Source: a virus. From it: 64,000 nt of DNA. The stretch covers positions 186,001 through 250,000 of IMG/VR virus record IMGVR_UViG_3300040801_001224; one strand, 5' to 3'. The translations under genes and the position numbers were made by a program. Within the stretch, counting starts at the first letter, position 1, and the number at the start of each line of letters is the position of its first letter. Below the pieces are notes generated by a model. The model made no database searches and was not told where the DNA came from. It worked only from the letters and a program-made list of their open reading frames with translations. Of this stretch, positions 15,112 to 23,457 are shown piece by piece.

Positions 15112-15588
15112 ATGTCAGAAGGGTTGATTTTAATAGGGGTTATAGCTGTAATAGTTGTTTTGATGACTGTGAAGCGTGGCAAGAAAGAGGACGATCACGG
15201 CGGCAACGAGGATGGTAGAGCACCATTGCGTAGTCCAGTTCAAGAAGCACCACGAGACGATGCTATTCGTGGTGAGGATGGAAACATCACTCCAGAGATG
15301 GAAGAAGCTCGCCGTAGAGTAGAAGAACAAGAACGTCAAGCTGAAGAAGATTCAATTCCAGAATTAACTGATGTAGTTGAGCCAACACCAAGTGGCGACT
15401 TAGATTTCAGCGGTACAGGTTCTGTTATTGATGCTGACTTACATGAAGAGTTGCAGATTGACATTTCAGCTTGGAAAAAGCTAAAAAAAGCTGACTTAGT
15501 CACTGAAGCTGGAAAGCAAGGCATTGAACTGAGCATGTCAATGACAAAAAATGACATGATTGCGAAAGTTGAAGAAAGCATTAAGTAA
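15112..15588 (+). CDS. Membrane-anchored protein with C-terminal SAP/HeH-like helix pair
   Basis: 158 residues: an N-terminal hydrophobic segment (residues 4-20, GLILIGVIAVIVVLMTV), a long charged, probably disordered linker, and a C-terminal KKLKKADLVTEAGKQGIELS...TKNDMIAKVEE. The end resembles the helix-extension-helix (SAP/HeH) fold that binds nucleic acid. Late promoter upstream. The gene at 15886 carries a similar helix pair. Confidence 0.7.
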   Translation: MSEGLILIGVIAVIVVLMTVKRGKKEDDHGGNEDGRAPLRSPVQEAPRDDAIRGEDGNITPEMEEARRRVEEQERQAEEDSIPELTDVVEPTPSGDLDFSGTGSVIDADLHEELQIDISAWKKLKKADLVTEAGKQGIELSMSMTKNDMIAKVEESIK

Positions 15589-15594
15589 GTACTG

Positions 15595-15879
15595 ATGCTA
15601 AAAAACAAAGTTGACCATCTACTTGCTACATTGGGCGAGGAGTGTGGTGAAGTACAGCAGAGCGTAGGCAAGGCCCTACGCTTCGGCTTATTTGAGCATA
15701 ACCCAAAGACACAAATGACACACTGGGTTAGTTTAAGGAATGAAGTACACGATCTAATAGCAGTTTACGAAATGTTATGTGACGACCTTGAATTGAGTTC
15801 AGAGTTCGATCGTGAAAAAATAGAAAATAAAATACACAAAGTAAACAAATACTACACTGAATTACAAGACAAGGAGTGA
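15595..15879 (+). CDS. Second MazG-like pyrophosphohydrolase, 94 aa
   Basis: Single-domain MazG type: LGEECGEVQQSVGKALRFGL (E15, E16, E19) and NEVHDLIAVYEML (E50, D53) supply the four metal-binding acids. The E-C-G-E-V-x-Q and K-A-x-R-F-G wording is typical of small phage MazG proteins. Substrate unknown; nucleotide pool cleansing is likely. Confidence 0.85.
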   Translation: MLKNKVDHLLATLGEECGEVQQSVGKALRFGLFEHNPKTQMTHWVSLRNEVHDLIAVYEMLCDDLELSSEFDREKIENKIHKVNKYYTELQDKE

Positions 15880-15885
15880 CACACA

Positions 15886-16101
15886 ATGATACCACAGGGT
15901 ATCCGCAATTTGACTAAAGCACTGAAGCGAAAGTCAAAACCTTCCGAAGACCACTCCGAAGAATTCAAACACCTAATGCGTATGAAAAAGGATGACCTAT
16001 TCGTCCTGGCCGCTGAACATGACTGTGAAATACCGCCAGGTGCTACCAAAGCAAAATTAACAAATCTTATTTTAGACAAGAAAACACTTGACAATCACTA
16101 G
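15886..16101 (+). CDS. Small SAP/HeH-like protein, 71 aa
   Basis: Basic N-terminus, then MRMKKDDLFVLAAEHDCEIP and GATKAKLTNLILDK, the L-x3-A-x4-x-G-x-K-x2-L pattern of SAP/HeH motifs. Probably binds DNA. AAGGAG lies ten bases before the ATG. Its final codons overlap the -35 box of the clamp-loader promoter. Confidence 0.72.
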   Translation: MIPQGIRNLTKALKRKSKPSEDHSEEFKHLMRMKKDDLFVLAAEHDCEIPPGATKAKLTNLILDKKTLDNH

Positions 16102-16116
16102 TATTTCTAGTATAAT
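16088..16116 (+). promoter_or_regulatory. Sigma70-type promoter for the clamp loader
   Basis: TTGACA (16088-16093), 17 bases, TATAAT (16111-16116). Confidence 0.9.
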
Positions 16117-16142
16117 ACACACATCAACATAGGAATATATGA

Positions 16143-17072
16143 ATGAACAAGGTATGGTTCGATAAGTACAGGCCAGTTACTACTGAAGGTTATGTATTTA
16201 AAAATGATAATTTAAAATCACAAATTGCTACTTGGGTCAAAGAGCAAAACATTCCACACTTATTATTTTCAGGGCCAGCTGGCACAGGAAAGACAACACT
16301 AGCAAAAGTTATATTTAATGAGCTTGATGCTGATAAGGCAGACATTCTAGAAATTAACGCTTCTAGTGATAACGGTGTTGACTACATACGTGACACAACC
16401 ACAAACTTTGTAAGCACAATGTCATTCAGTGGTGGTATGCGTTACGTATTACTTGATGAGGCCGACTACTTGAGTCCAAATGCTCAAGCGGCATTGCGTG
16501 GTGTTATGGAACGGTTTATCAACACTTCACGTTTTATTCTAACGTGTAACTATCCAAGTAAAATTATTCCAGCTCTACATTCACGAGTACAGAGCATTAG
16601 TATTGATACCCTGGAGAAACCAGAGTTTGCTGGTAAGATGGCTGAAATTTTAATGTCTGAGGATGTTAAATTTGATGCTGATTCCCTGCAGACGTATATA
16701 GACGCTTACTACCCAGATATGCGTAAATGTATTAATGAGATGCAGTCAAACAGCTCATCTGGTGAACTGGTTATGCCAGACACAAGTACATCATCTAAAG
16801 ACTACATGCTAGAAATGGTTGCCTTATTCCGCAATAAGCAGTTTGAGCAAGCACGTAAGTTAGTCTGTAAGCAAGCGGCACCCGAAGAATATGAACAAAT
16901 ATTCCGTTTTTTATATGAGAACGTTGAGTTCTGGGGTGAGCAAGATCCAGTGAAAACCGGACAAGCAATTGTAACAATTAGAAATGGATTGGTAAATCAC
17001 ACATTAGTAGCAGACCCAGAGATCAATTTGGCCGCTTGTCTGTGTGACTTGGAATTAGTACAACAAGGATAA
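16143..17072 (+). CDS. Clamp-loader ATPase, T4 gp44-like
   Basis: 309 residues, AAA+ of the RFC small-subunit type. Walker A GPAGTGKT (44-51), Walker B VLLDEADYL (about 101-109), the SRFILTCNYPSKIIPALHSR region with sensor I and arginine-finger elements. It opens the sliding clamp and loads it at primer-template junctions. The phage clamp (54168) and polymerase (49301/52658) are elsewhere in the window. In T4 it acts with gp62, for which I see no clear homologue; the next small gene is the positional candidate. Confidence 0.93.
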   Translation: MNKVWFDKYRPVTTEGYVFKNDNLKSQIATWVKEQNIPHLLFSGPAGTGKTTLAKVIFNELDADKADILEINASSDNGVDYIRDTTTNFVSTMSFSGGMRYVLLDEADYLSPNAQAALRGVMERFINTSRFILTCNYPSKIIPALHSRVQSISIDTLEKPEFAGKMAEILMSEDVKFDADSLQTYIDAYYPDMRKCINEMQSNSSSGELVMPDTSTSSKDYMLEMVALFRNKQFEQARKLVCKQAAPEEYEQIFRFLYENVEFWGEQDPVKTGQAIVTIRNGLVNHTLVADPEINLAACLCDLELVQQG

Positions 17073-17076
17073 AATA

Positions 17077-17415
17077 ATGAAGAAAGGATACTACATAGTT
17101 TTAACACACTCATACCACGCGATGCCAACTAACCCGGGCAAGCACACTGTAAACGAAAAATGCGAATTTGTGACTTATGTTAAGGATCGTCATTTAGTTA
17201 ACGCAACTGTTATCATGGATATGGTTGAGCAGAAGTTAGTTAAGAGTCGTGTTGAAAATGCTACGTTTGATAAGTTTGTTAATCACGTAGAAAAAACACA
17301 TCCTGAATACCAGGAATTCAAGAAGCTCCTAAAAGAAGCACATCCTGATTTATACAAAGGCTTTGCTGATAAAGAAGTTTCTGTAACTGAAGATGGAGAA
17401 GTAAATGTTGAATAA
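17077..17415 (+). CDS. Hypothetical protein, 112 aa, after clamp loader
   Basis: Starts MKKGYYIVLTHSYHAMPTNP with AAGGA seven bases before the ATG, four bases after the clamp-loader stop. Position is that of gp62, the small clamp-loader subunit in T4-like phages, but I cannot recognise gp62 from sequence. Overlaps the next gene by 11 bases. Confidence 0.72.
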   Translation: MKKGYYIVLTHSYHAMPTNPGKHTVNEKCEFVTYVKDRHLVNATVIMDMVEQKLVKSRVENATFDKFVNHVEKTHPEYQEFKKLLKEAHPDLYKGFADKEVSVTEDGEVNVE

Positions 17416-17677
17416 AGACTATTCCCAACTAAAAGAGTATCTGGATTTAGAAGGGACTGAGATATCAGATTACCTGTATACAGTGATTGAATTGTATGAG
17501 ATGTATGACATTGCTCACGGCATGTCGGAAGGATTCAAGGAATCAATTGAGCGAGAATTAGATTTCTGGCTCGAACGATTCGAGACTGAAACTGAAATTG
17601 TTGAAGAAGAGCATATCCGCCCGGCTATTCCTGAAAAGAAAACAGTTATCAGAACACTTGTCTGGAATGACGAGTAG
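17405..17677 (+). CDS. Hypothetical acidic helical protein, 90 aa
   Basis: Starts MLNKDYSQLKEYLDLEGTEI; very Glu-rich and helical. Last gene of the clamp-loader unit. Not recognised. Confidence 0.7.
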   Translation: MLNKDYSQLKEYLDLEGTEISDYLYTVIELYEMYDIAHGMSEGFKESIERELDFWLERFETETEIVEEEHIRPAIPEKKTVIRTLVWNDE

Positions 17678-17706
17678 TTGACAAGGCCACTTTCTTGTGC
17701 TACAAT
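17678..17706 (+). promoter_or_regulatory. Sigma70-type promoter
   Basis: TTGACA (17678-17683), spacer aggCCACTTTCTTGTGC (17), TACAAT (17701-17706). The spacer is nearly identical to the one at 18844. Confidence 0.85.
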
Positions 17707-17740
17707 GGTTCAATTGTTTATAAGGAAGGAACGATTATTT

Positions 17741-18847
17741 ATGTGTAAAGTATCTTTAAATTCAACTAGAAAATGTCGCAAGCATAAGGTGACCGGTGAA
17801 GTAATTGATCTGCCGGCTTGCGTTGTTTGTGGCAAAAAAGGCTCACCAATGACAGGCTGGGTTGAGTTAGATGATTCAGATTACCTTTACGCAAGATGGC
17901 GCCCAGTGAGCCAGAAAATTTCTGAAATGACTGGACACTCTACTGATGATTCTTGTTGCGAGAGTTGTAAGAGAAAGCTGAATAGGGAATGGCGTAGAGC
18001 TAATCCTGATGCCTATATCAATAGCATTGATGCAGAGCGTCACATTAAATTAAACGATTACGTTGGTGTTGAATTGACTATTGCTGAGTTTAACCACGTC
18101 ATGGCTCTGTCCAAAACGGGTGAGAAGGCTGCGGATCAATTCAAAGCAATGGTTGAATTGGGTATTGACTACAAAACGTTCAACAGTGTTGCAGAGTATA
18201 CATACTACACTCGTTATAATAACTACAACCCTGGCACAACTATTGAAGAGTTTCGTGAAATCCGCAAAGAAGGCATTAACTACGCTGAATTTGTGGAAAA
18301 AGAAAATAGCAAAATTATCGCATATATGCAACATGGTGATGAAACCAAATATATCGACTTCATCACAAAGAAGCCATTCCACGTAACTGATTACACCGAA
18401 GCAGGTAACGATCAGTTTAAGGAACTCCTTGGCTTCGATACTCTTGAAGAAAAGCCTGATCATCATCATTTTGTGATTTGTAAAAACATTTCTGTAACCA
18501 AAAACAACACAATGAATCCATCGGGTATTATGAAAACTGACATACTTGGTAATTCAGATTATTTTATTGAAATGATGGGTACTATTGCAATTGGCAAAAC
18601 CACCCACAAGCTCATGCATGGTGACAAACTTGGTGGCGATTTTGACATCAACGACATGATGGAATTGGGCATTGCTCCGTGGTGGGCACAGTGTAAAGAT
18701 AATTACGAAGCATTGCGATCTAAATACCCAGGTGTTATTGACCACATTGATTATGAAGAAATGATTGCTAGGCACACCCTATCTAACTACTTGGATGGCA
18801 CATACATGATGTCAGATAAAGCACAAGTAAGATTCCAATACATTTGA
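17741..18847 (+). CDS. Hypothetical zinc-finger protein, 368 aa
   Basis: Start chosen at ATG 17741 (MCKVSLNSTRKCRKHKVTGE) because the promoter's -10 ends at 17706 and GGAAGGA precedes this ATG; a longer upstream frame would start before the transcript. CVVCGKKG (about 28-35) and CCESCKRK (about 73-80) form a probable zinc site. The remainder is a large alpha/beta region with HHHFVICKNI and DHIDYEEMIARH. I do not recognise the family; a zinc-stabilised nuclease is possible but unproven. Confidence 0.75.
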   Translation: MCKVSLNSTRKCRKHKVTGEVIDLPACVVCGKKGSPMTGWVELDDSDYLYARWRPVSQKISEMTGHSTDDSCCESCKRKLNREWRRANPDAYINSIDAERHIKLNDYVGVELTIAEFNHVMALSKTGEKAADQFKAMVELGIDYKTFNSVAEYTYYTRYNNYNPGTTIEEFREIRKEGINYAEFVEKENSKIIAYMQHGDETKYIDFITKKPFHVTDYTEAGNDQFKELLGFDTLEEKPDHHHFVICKNISVTKNNTMNPSGIMKTDILGNSDYFIEMMGTIAIGKTTHKLMHGDKLGGDFDINDMMELGIAPWWAQCKDNYEALRSKYPGVIDHIDYEEMIARHTLSNYLDGTYMMSDKAQVRFQYI

Positions 18848-18872
18848 CATATCCACTTTCTTGTGCTATAAT
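18844..18872 (+). promoter_or_regulatory. Sigma70-type promoter for the HAD gene
   Basis: TTGACA (18844-18849), spacer tatCCACTTTCTTGTGC (17), TATAAT (18867-18872). Confidence 0.92.
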
Positions 18873-18902
18873 AGTGGCGATTCGAAATAAAGGAGAATCG
18901 TT

Positions 18903-19502
18903 TTGGAAAAAATTATATTAGTTGACGTTGATGGTGTATTGCTCGACTGGAACGCAGGTTTCTGTAATTGGATGGATAAGCAAGGCTTTCCGTTCATCCC
19001 AGGTACTGAACATGAATACGCTATTGAAAAGCGTCACGAGAATGTTACATTCACACAGGCACGTAAATTGATAGAAGAATTTAACACTTCTGACGAACTG
19101 CGTACCCTACAACCCAATAAAGACTCACAAGAATTTGTTGCCAAACTTGTTGATGAAGGTTTCCGGTTTATTGCTGTTACTGCGGTATCCGATGATCCGG
19201 TTGCTGGCATTAACAGACGTTATAACTTGGAGCAGGTGTTTGGCGATATATTTGATGAGATCCACTGTACTCCATTAGGTGAATCCAAGCAGGTCATCCT
19301 ACGTGAAAACTGGGGTGGTACAGGTTTGATATGGATCGAGGATCACTTCAAAAATGCTGAAGCGGGTTACGAAGAAGGCCTACGTTCTGTACTGGTGGAC
19401 ACACCATATAACAGGCACTTCATGACCGATCTGTTCCCCAGAGTGGACGCTGAAAAACCCTGGGCAGATATCTATAAAATTGTACATGATCTGTACAGAT
19501 AA
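18903..19502 (+). CDS. HAD-superfamily phosphatase
   Basis: 199 residues from a TTG start with a strong AAGGAG site. Motif I VDVDGVLLDW (nucleophile D8, acid/base D10), motif II in FIAVTAVSDD, motif IV GLIWIEDHFKNAEAG. The cap insertion between motifs I and II and the length fit phage 5'-nucleotidase-like HAD proteins, which dephosphorylate small phosphoesters, often nucleotides. Monocistronic: own promoter upstream, non-coding stretch downstream. Confidence 0.87.
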   Translation: MEKIILVDVDGVLLDWNAGFCNWMDKQGFPFIPGTEHEYAIEKRHENVTFTQARKLIEEFNTSDELRTLQPNKDSQEFVAKLVDEGFRFIAVTAVSDDPVAGINRRYNLEQVFGDIFDEIHCTPLGESKQVILRENWGGTGLIWIEDHFKNAEAGYEEGLRSVLVDTPYNRHFMTDLFPRVDAEKPWADIYKIVHDLYR

Positions 19503-19505
19503 ATA
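19498..19505 (+). promoter_or_regulatory. GATAAATA element overlapping the HAD stop codon
   Basis: Exact late element; no coding frame follows for over 200 bases. It would transcribe the structured stretch at 19513-19577. Confidence 0.5.
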
Positions 19506-19512
19506 AACACGT

Positions 19513-19577
19513 TGCTAGGGTGTGAACACTGGCTACCAGGTCTAATATCCTGTTCCGCCCTTGGAATCGCCCTAGCA
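19513..19577 (+). ncRNA. Candidate structured small RNA
   Basis: TGCTAGGG (19513-19520) pairs exactly with CCCTAGCA (19570-19577), closing a 49-base domain. Inside are short stems CAGG/CCTG (19537-19540 with 19549-19552) and TTCC/GGAA (19553-19556 with 19563-19566). It has no credible reading frame and no T run after the stem, so it is not a simple terminator. It lacks a T-loop and is shorter than a tRNA. A late promoter element lies just upstream. The rest of the gap 19503-19717 holds a palindrome and the next promoter. Confidence 0.4.
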
Positions 19578-19599
19578 CACCAAAAAATAAATCCCCTTT

Positions 19600-19621
19600 T
19601 AGTGTGAACTAGTTCACACTA
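19600..19621 (+). repeat. Perfect 22-bp palindrome
   Basis: TAGTGTGAACT followed by its exact reverse complement, 14 bases before a -35 box. The half-site GTGTGAAC also occurs singly at 19520-19527. Suits a dimeric repressor operator for the gene at 19718, or an RNA hairpin. Confidence 0.6.
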
Positions 19622-19634
19622 TTACCTCAGAACG

Positions 19635-19663
19635 TTGACAATACCACTTTTTTCCAGTATAAT
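19635..19663 (+). promoter_or_regulatory. Sigma70-type promoter for the exported FG-GAP gene
   Basis: TTGACA (19635-19640), spacer ataCCACTTTTTTCCAG (17), TATAAT (19658-19663). Confidence 0.92.
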
Positions 19664-19717
19664 GTATATAAATAGAGATATACATTTAAACTTAATTAAT
19701 CCGTAGGAGGATGAGTC

Positions 19718-21670
19718 ATGAAAACATCAATTTTTAAGAGTTTATTGATACTGACCACGTTGGTGATCCCACTGGTCGTTAACCCTTTATATGCCCACGG
19801 CAACAAGGGCAATAAGGGAAAGAACAAAGGCCAACAATGTTCTTATACAATTCAACAGGGTAACAAAGGTGAGAACTGCGTAGTAGTCACACCAGGTGCT
19901 ACAACTTTTGAAACTACAAGTAAAGGTGTGGTGGTATTCACTGATTTCACTATTAGTGAGCCAGTCAAGAAAACACTAAACACAATGTACAGCTTCGACA
20001 TTGACTTTGCTCAAGACAACAAAGTGTGTAATAAATTAGAAGCACAGATTGAAAAGCGTCCAGTTGGGCGATTTAAGGCAAAGAAGAAAAGTAAAGGTCT
20101 TGAATTCACGTCTAAAAAGATTTTTAAGAATAAAAGATTTTCTAAATGTGACATCACAGCAATAAGCGTCAAAGTTTTCAAAATCAATAAAGGCAACTTA
20201 GGCACTGCTAATACTACCCCAACAACTCCTCCGCCAGCACCTGAAATGTGTGAATGGAATGAAGCTATTGAAGCCACTGATCCTGCTTGCCAGGAACCAC
20301 CACGCTGTGAGTGGAACAGTGACATCTACGCTGATGACTCTTCATGTGTTGAACCACCACGCTGTGAGTGGAATCAGGATATTTATGCTGATGATCAGAA
20401 TTGTGTAGAGCCAGTTACATACGTTTCAAAGGCAGAGCAGATCGCAAACTTACGTCAAATCGTTTATACTAAAGCCTCTGAGCTTGGCTTAAACACTAGT
20501 GGCACACGTTTTGTGGGTCTTGACATTGGTAACGATGGCGATCAAGACATCCTGGCGATCTACGCATTCCACTGGGATGGTCAGGAAGGTCCTGCGGTAC
20601 TGTATATCAACGACACTACATCAGAGAACGGTTGGATTGAGCAAGACATCAACCTTAACACTAACTCTGGATACCGTTCAGCAGTAGTAGGTGACTTCAC
20701 TGGCGATGGTCAAGACGATGTGTTCATCTATAATGGTGCTGGATATAACGTTATGTTAACTCAGATGAATGGTAGCTTGTACAATAACGGTTACATTCCA
20801 GAAGAAGATGGCACAAGCACATATACTAAAGGTTATCAGAAGCACATGGTTAAGCACTCAGCGGCTGACTTTGATGGTGACGGCGATTTAGATGTATTTG
20901 TTGTAGCACAGAACGATTTCGACCAGTACAGAGCAGACAGCCACATTTGGTACATTAATGATGGCAATGGCAACTTTACGCCAGAGTACAGAACTGACCG
21001 CACACAACGTGGCATCTGGTACAACTACGTACTGTCTAGCGCAATCGCTGACTTTGACCGTGACGGCACTTTAGACGTGTATTTAGGTACTGCCAACAAT
21101 GACAATGGTTCCACAAACTATGGTTTAGGCAACCAGATGTTTGGTAACGTTGACGCACTGATTTGCTCAAAAGGTGGCAAGTATAAGAAGTTGATCTCAC
21201 GTACTACTAACCATGGTGTGTCAAGTTCTTCAGCAGAGCATATTGATGTTGTTGCTGACGATGTGAATGGTGACGGCAACCCTGACATTATTGCGCTGAA
21301 CTTTGATACTACTACTAAAGGCAACTCACGTGTAGAGATTAAACTTGGTAATGGTGATGGTACTTTTGAAACAGCTCAAGTACTGTGGAATAGTACACGT
21401 GGTGATGCTCGCATTGGCTATGAAGATGTTAACGGCGATGGCCTAAAGGATATTGTAACAATCCCACAGAGCCAGGCTTACACATACCGTAACTTAACAA
21501 ACGCAGGTACTTCTTATGTACTTAATAACACTAAGAGTACCGTCTACATTAACCAGGGTAATGGTCAATTTGTAGAAGATATGGGCGTAACTATTGACAA
21601 GGTTAGCATATTAACAGCAATGTTCTTTGTAACCGACAATAATGCTTACAACCCAATTGAACTCCATTAA
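19718..21670 (+). CDS. Exported FG-GAP/VCBS beta-propeller protein
   Basis: 650 residues with a strong Shine-Dalgarno site (TAGGAGGA). Residues 1-26 are a Sec signal peptide (basic start, SLLILTTLVIPLVV core, cut near LYA-HG). A Lys/Gly/Asn-rich segment follows, then three near-identical Cys repeats of the form CEWNxxIxAxDxxCxEP (about 180-235), then six or more FG-GAP blades with calcium-binding D-x-D-x-D-G loops such as DFDGDGDLDVFV, DFDRDGTLDVYL and DVNGDGNPDIIA. Such proteins act outside cells in adhesion. On a phage with an early-type promoter it could alter the host surface during infection. Ends with a strong terminator. Confidence 0.85.
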   Translation: MKTSIFKSLLILTTLVIPLVVNPLYAHGNKGNKGKNKGQQCSYTIQQGNKGENCVVVTPGATTFETTSKGVVVFTDFTISEPVKKTLNTMYSFDIDFAQDNKVCNKLEAQIEKRPVGRFKAKKKSKGLEFTSKKIFKNKRFSKCDITAISVKVFKINKGNLGTANTTPTTPPPAPEMCEWNEAIEATDPACQEPPRCEWNSDIYADDSSCVEPPRCEWNQDIYADDQNCVEPVTYVSKAEQIANLRQIVYTKASELGLNTSGTRFVGLDIGNDGDQDILAIYAFHWDGQEGPAVLYINDTTSENGWIEQDINLNTNSGYRSAVVGDFTGDGQDDVFIYNGAGYNVMLTQMNGSLYNNGYIPEEDGTSTYTKGYQKHMVKHSAADFDGDGDLDVFVVAQNDFDQYRADSHIWYINDGNGNFTPEYRTDRTQRGIWYNYVLSSAIADFDRDGTLDVYLGTANNDNGSTNYGLGNQMFGNVDALICSKGGKYKKLISRTTNHGVSSSSAEHIDVVADDVNGDGNPDIIALNFDTTTKGNSRVEIKLGNGDGTFETAQVLWNSTRGDARIGYEDVNGDGLKDIVTIPQSQAYTYRNLTNAGTSYVLNNTKSTVYINQGNGQFVEDMGVTIDKVSILTAMFFVTDNNAYNPIELH

Positions 21671-21690
21671 GCGAGTAAAATAAAACTCTA

Positions 21691-21716
21691 AAAAGCCCGG
21701 CTTGTCCGGGCTTTTT
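21691..21716 (+). terminator. Rho-independent terminator
   Basis: AAAAGCCCGG, loop CTTGT, CCGGGCTTTTT. Confidence 0.95.
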
Positions 21717-21727
21717 CGTGGATTCAC

Positions 21728-21735
21728 GATAAATA
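21728..21735 (+). promoter_or_regulatory. Late promoter GATAAATA
   Basis: Exact element ending 28 bases before ATG 21764, directly after a terminator. Confidence 0.75.
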
Positions 21736-21763
21736 TAGATATTAAGCAGTTGGGGAATAAACT

Positions 21764-22459
21764 ATGGCAGTAAAAACGCAGGGTCTAAATACAACGAGAT
21801 TCAAAAATTTACGTATTAATAGACCAAAAGTACCAGCACGATTCAACGGGGAGAAGGATCCTGCCCACTATTCATATCACGCAGACTCACGCACAACTAC
21901 CATCATATTCAATAATGAGAATACCACCGGATGGATTTTAACTGACGACGAAGTACCACAGGGACAAAAAATATACTGGGAAATAGAAGTATTGAGTCCC
22001 GTGTCATCTTCAGATATAGGTATTGGCATAATGGCTATTAATTCTGGTAATCCGGCCGATGTGACAACCAGTAATATACGATTCAACACAAACGAATCGG
22101 TCTATTGGACGCCACTGGGAACGCATATTGTGAATGGTAACGAATCTGGTGGCAGTGATCCATGGATAATTTATGGACAAAATGACCGAGTAATGCTTGA
22201 ATTCGATCGAATCAACGGCACCATACGACCAGGACTAAATGGTGTATGGGAAGGTAGGACGTCTGGATTACCAGCATGGGGCTCAGGCCAAACTACGTCC
22301 AACTACAGTTGGTATCCAATGGTGGGGACTTACACTCCGTTGCCGCAAACGTTGAATATTCAGTTCAAGGAACATTTTTCACAGTCTAGTATGTTATATT
22401 TTAACCAAGCGGCAAATGATGCTGTGCCTTTTACTAGGTTTGCTGTTACAGGTGAATAA
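21764..22459 (+). CDS. SPRY-like virion/adhesion protein
   Basis: 231 residues. GQKIYWEIEVLSPVSSSDIG, then DRVMLEFDRINGTIRPGLNG with NGVWEG are the core strands of a SPRY (concanavalin-like) beta-sandwich: an aromatic W-E strand and an 'N-G-x-W' edge. The basic N-terminal ~30 residues may attach it to the virion. The late promoter and two related genes (22501, 44558) suggest a tail-fibre tip or capsid decoration that binds surface glycans. Confidence 0.72.
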   Translation: MAVKTQGLNTTRFKNLRINRPKVPARFNGEKDPAHYSYHADSRTTTIIFNNENTTGWILTDDEVPQGQKIYWEIEVLSPVSSSDIGIGIMAINSGNPADVTTSNIRFNTNESVYWTPLGTHIVNGNESGGSDPWIIYGQNDRVMLEFDRINGTIRPGLNGVWEGRTSGLPAWGSGQTTSNYSWYPMVGTYTPLPQTLNIQFKEHFSQSSMLYFNQAANDAVPFTRFAVTGE

Positions 22460-22461
22460 TA

Positions 22462-22469
22462 GATAAATA
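22462..22469 (+). promoter_or_regulatory. Late promoter GATAAATA
   Basis: Exact element ending 31 bases before ATG 22501. Confidence 0.75.
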
Positions 22470-22500
22470 AGACTAAATAACACTTCAGGAGACTTTTTCA

Positions 22501-23202
22501 ATGAGTTTAAAAATGACAGGCAACTTCCGCATACCATCAGGGAGTTTTAAGGCAGGTGATCCACCTCCACCACCACCAAGTTTTACACCAGCTACATGGG
22601 ATAGTTCACGCTTTGCGCTAAGTGCAAGTCATTACACGCTATCTAACGGTGATAGAGACGTTACTGGTATTATGAGCGGCAATGGTAACTTAGGTGGGTT
22701 CGCAACCAATGACGTAACAAGTGGAAAGTGGTACTGGGAAGTTACATTAACTTCTTTTGTAGGCACGTGGTCTAAGCAAGGAAAATACGGTATTGCGGCG
22801 TCGTCTTTTACGCAGTATGCCACACATCCAAATGGTGATCACCCAAATCCAGGCACTGTAATATTCAATAACCTTACATATGTGAATGATGTTTCGATTG
22901 GCGGCAATGGCCTTACGACTCAGGCGCAAGGAGACGTATTGATGTTTGCTCTTGATATGGATAACAAATATTTCTATGCCGGGCAAAATGGAACATGGGC
23001 TAATGGCGCGAGTATTGCTGATATTGAAGCTGGCTCGGGTGCGAACTCAACAGGGCCACAGTTAACTGAAAGTTCATATGCGCCGTATATAGGCAAGACA
23101 CCGGTCATTGCGAGTGCATCGTATACATTTACAGCTAGGATTAACGGTGGACAGGATGCGTTTACATACGCAGTGCCAACTGGATTTACCGCAGGTATTT
23201 AA
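22501..23202 (+). CDS. SPRY-domain virion protein with shared N-terminal leader
   Basis: 233 residues. The first 20, MSLKMTGNFRIPSGSFKAGD, are nearly the same as those of the protein at 44558, then a proline run and a SPRY domain: TSGKWYWEVTL, GDVLMFALDMDNKYFYAGQN with NGTWANG. The leader is probably a virion-attachment peptide and the SPRY domain a binding module. Upstream is a late promoter and GGAG. Confidence 0.8.
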   Translation: MSLKMTGNFRIPSGSFKAGDPPPPPPSFTPATWDSSRFALSASHYTLSNGDRDVTGIMSGNGNLGGFATNDVTSGKWYWEVTLTSFVGTWSKQGKYGIAASSFTQYATHPNGDHPNPGTVIFNNLTYVNDVSIGGNGLTTQAQGDVLMFALDMDNKYFYAGQNGTWANGASIADIEAGSGANSTGPQLTESSYAPYIGKTPVIASASYTFTARINGGQDAFTYAVPTGFTAGI

Positions 23203-23215
23203 GGAGAACTAACCC

Positions 23216-23404
23216 ATGATGAATAAAGATGAATTTATGGCTGAACACGCATCGACATTAGCATTTATCTCTAAGGTAGATGCGATTAAAGCAACTATTG
23301 GTACGCCTGGGAGTTTGACACTCTCGCAATTAGAGTCATTAGCACCACAATTTGAGAAATTAATACAAGACGAATATGACGCTTACGTAGCAGAAAATTC
23401 ATAA
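23216..23404 (+). CDS. Small helical protein, 62 aa
   Basis: Starts MMNKDEFMAEHASTLAFISK, with AAGGAG ten bases before the first of two ATG codons. Helical and acidic. Its place behind a tail-fibre-type gene recalls small fibre chaperones, but there is no sequence evidence for this. Confidence 0.68.
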   Translation: MMNKDEFMAEHASTLAFISKVDAIKATIGTPGSLTLSQLESLAPQFEKLIQDEYDAYVAENS

Positions 23405-23410
23405 AAGACA

Positions 23411-23437
23411 AAAAAGCCCACATGAAGTGGGCTTTTC
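23411..23437 (+). terminator. Bidirectional Rho-independent terminator
   Basis: AAAAGCCCAC (23412-23421), short loop, GTGGGCTTTT. A and T runs on both sides let it serve the plus-strand unit and the convergent phoH gene. Confidence 0.93.
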
Positions 23438-23457
23438 CAAGATACGGATCACCTCCT

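Noticed and set aside
17678-17740. An upstream start for the zinc-finger gene at 17678
   Set aside because: That frame begins within the -35 box of its own promoter; ATG 17741 has a good ribosome site downstream of the -10.
19513-19577. A tRNA gene in the non-coding gap
   Set aside because: The closing stem and inner stems suggest a cloverleaf at first sight, but the domain is too short and has no TTCRA T-loop or 3' CCA-type end.
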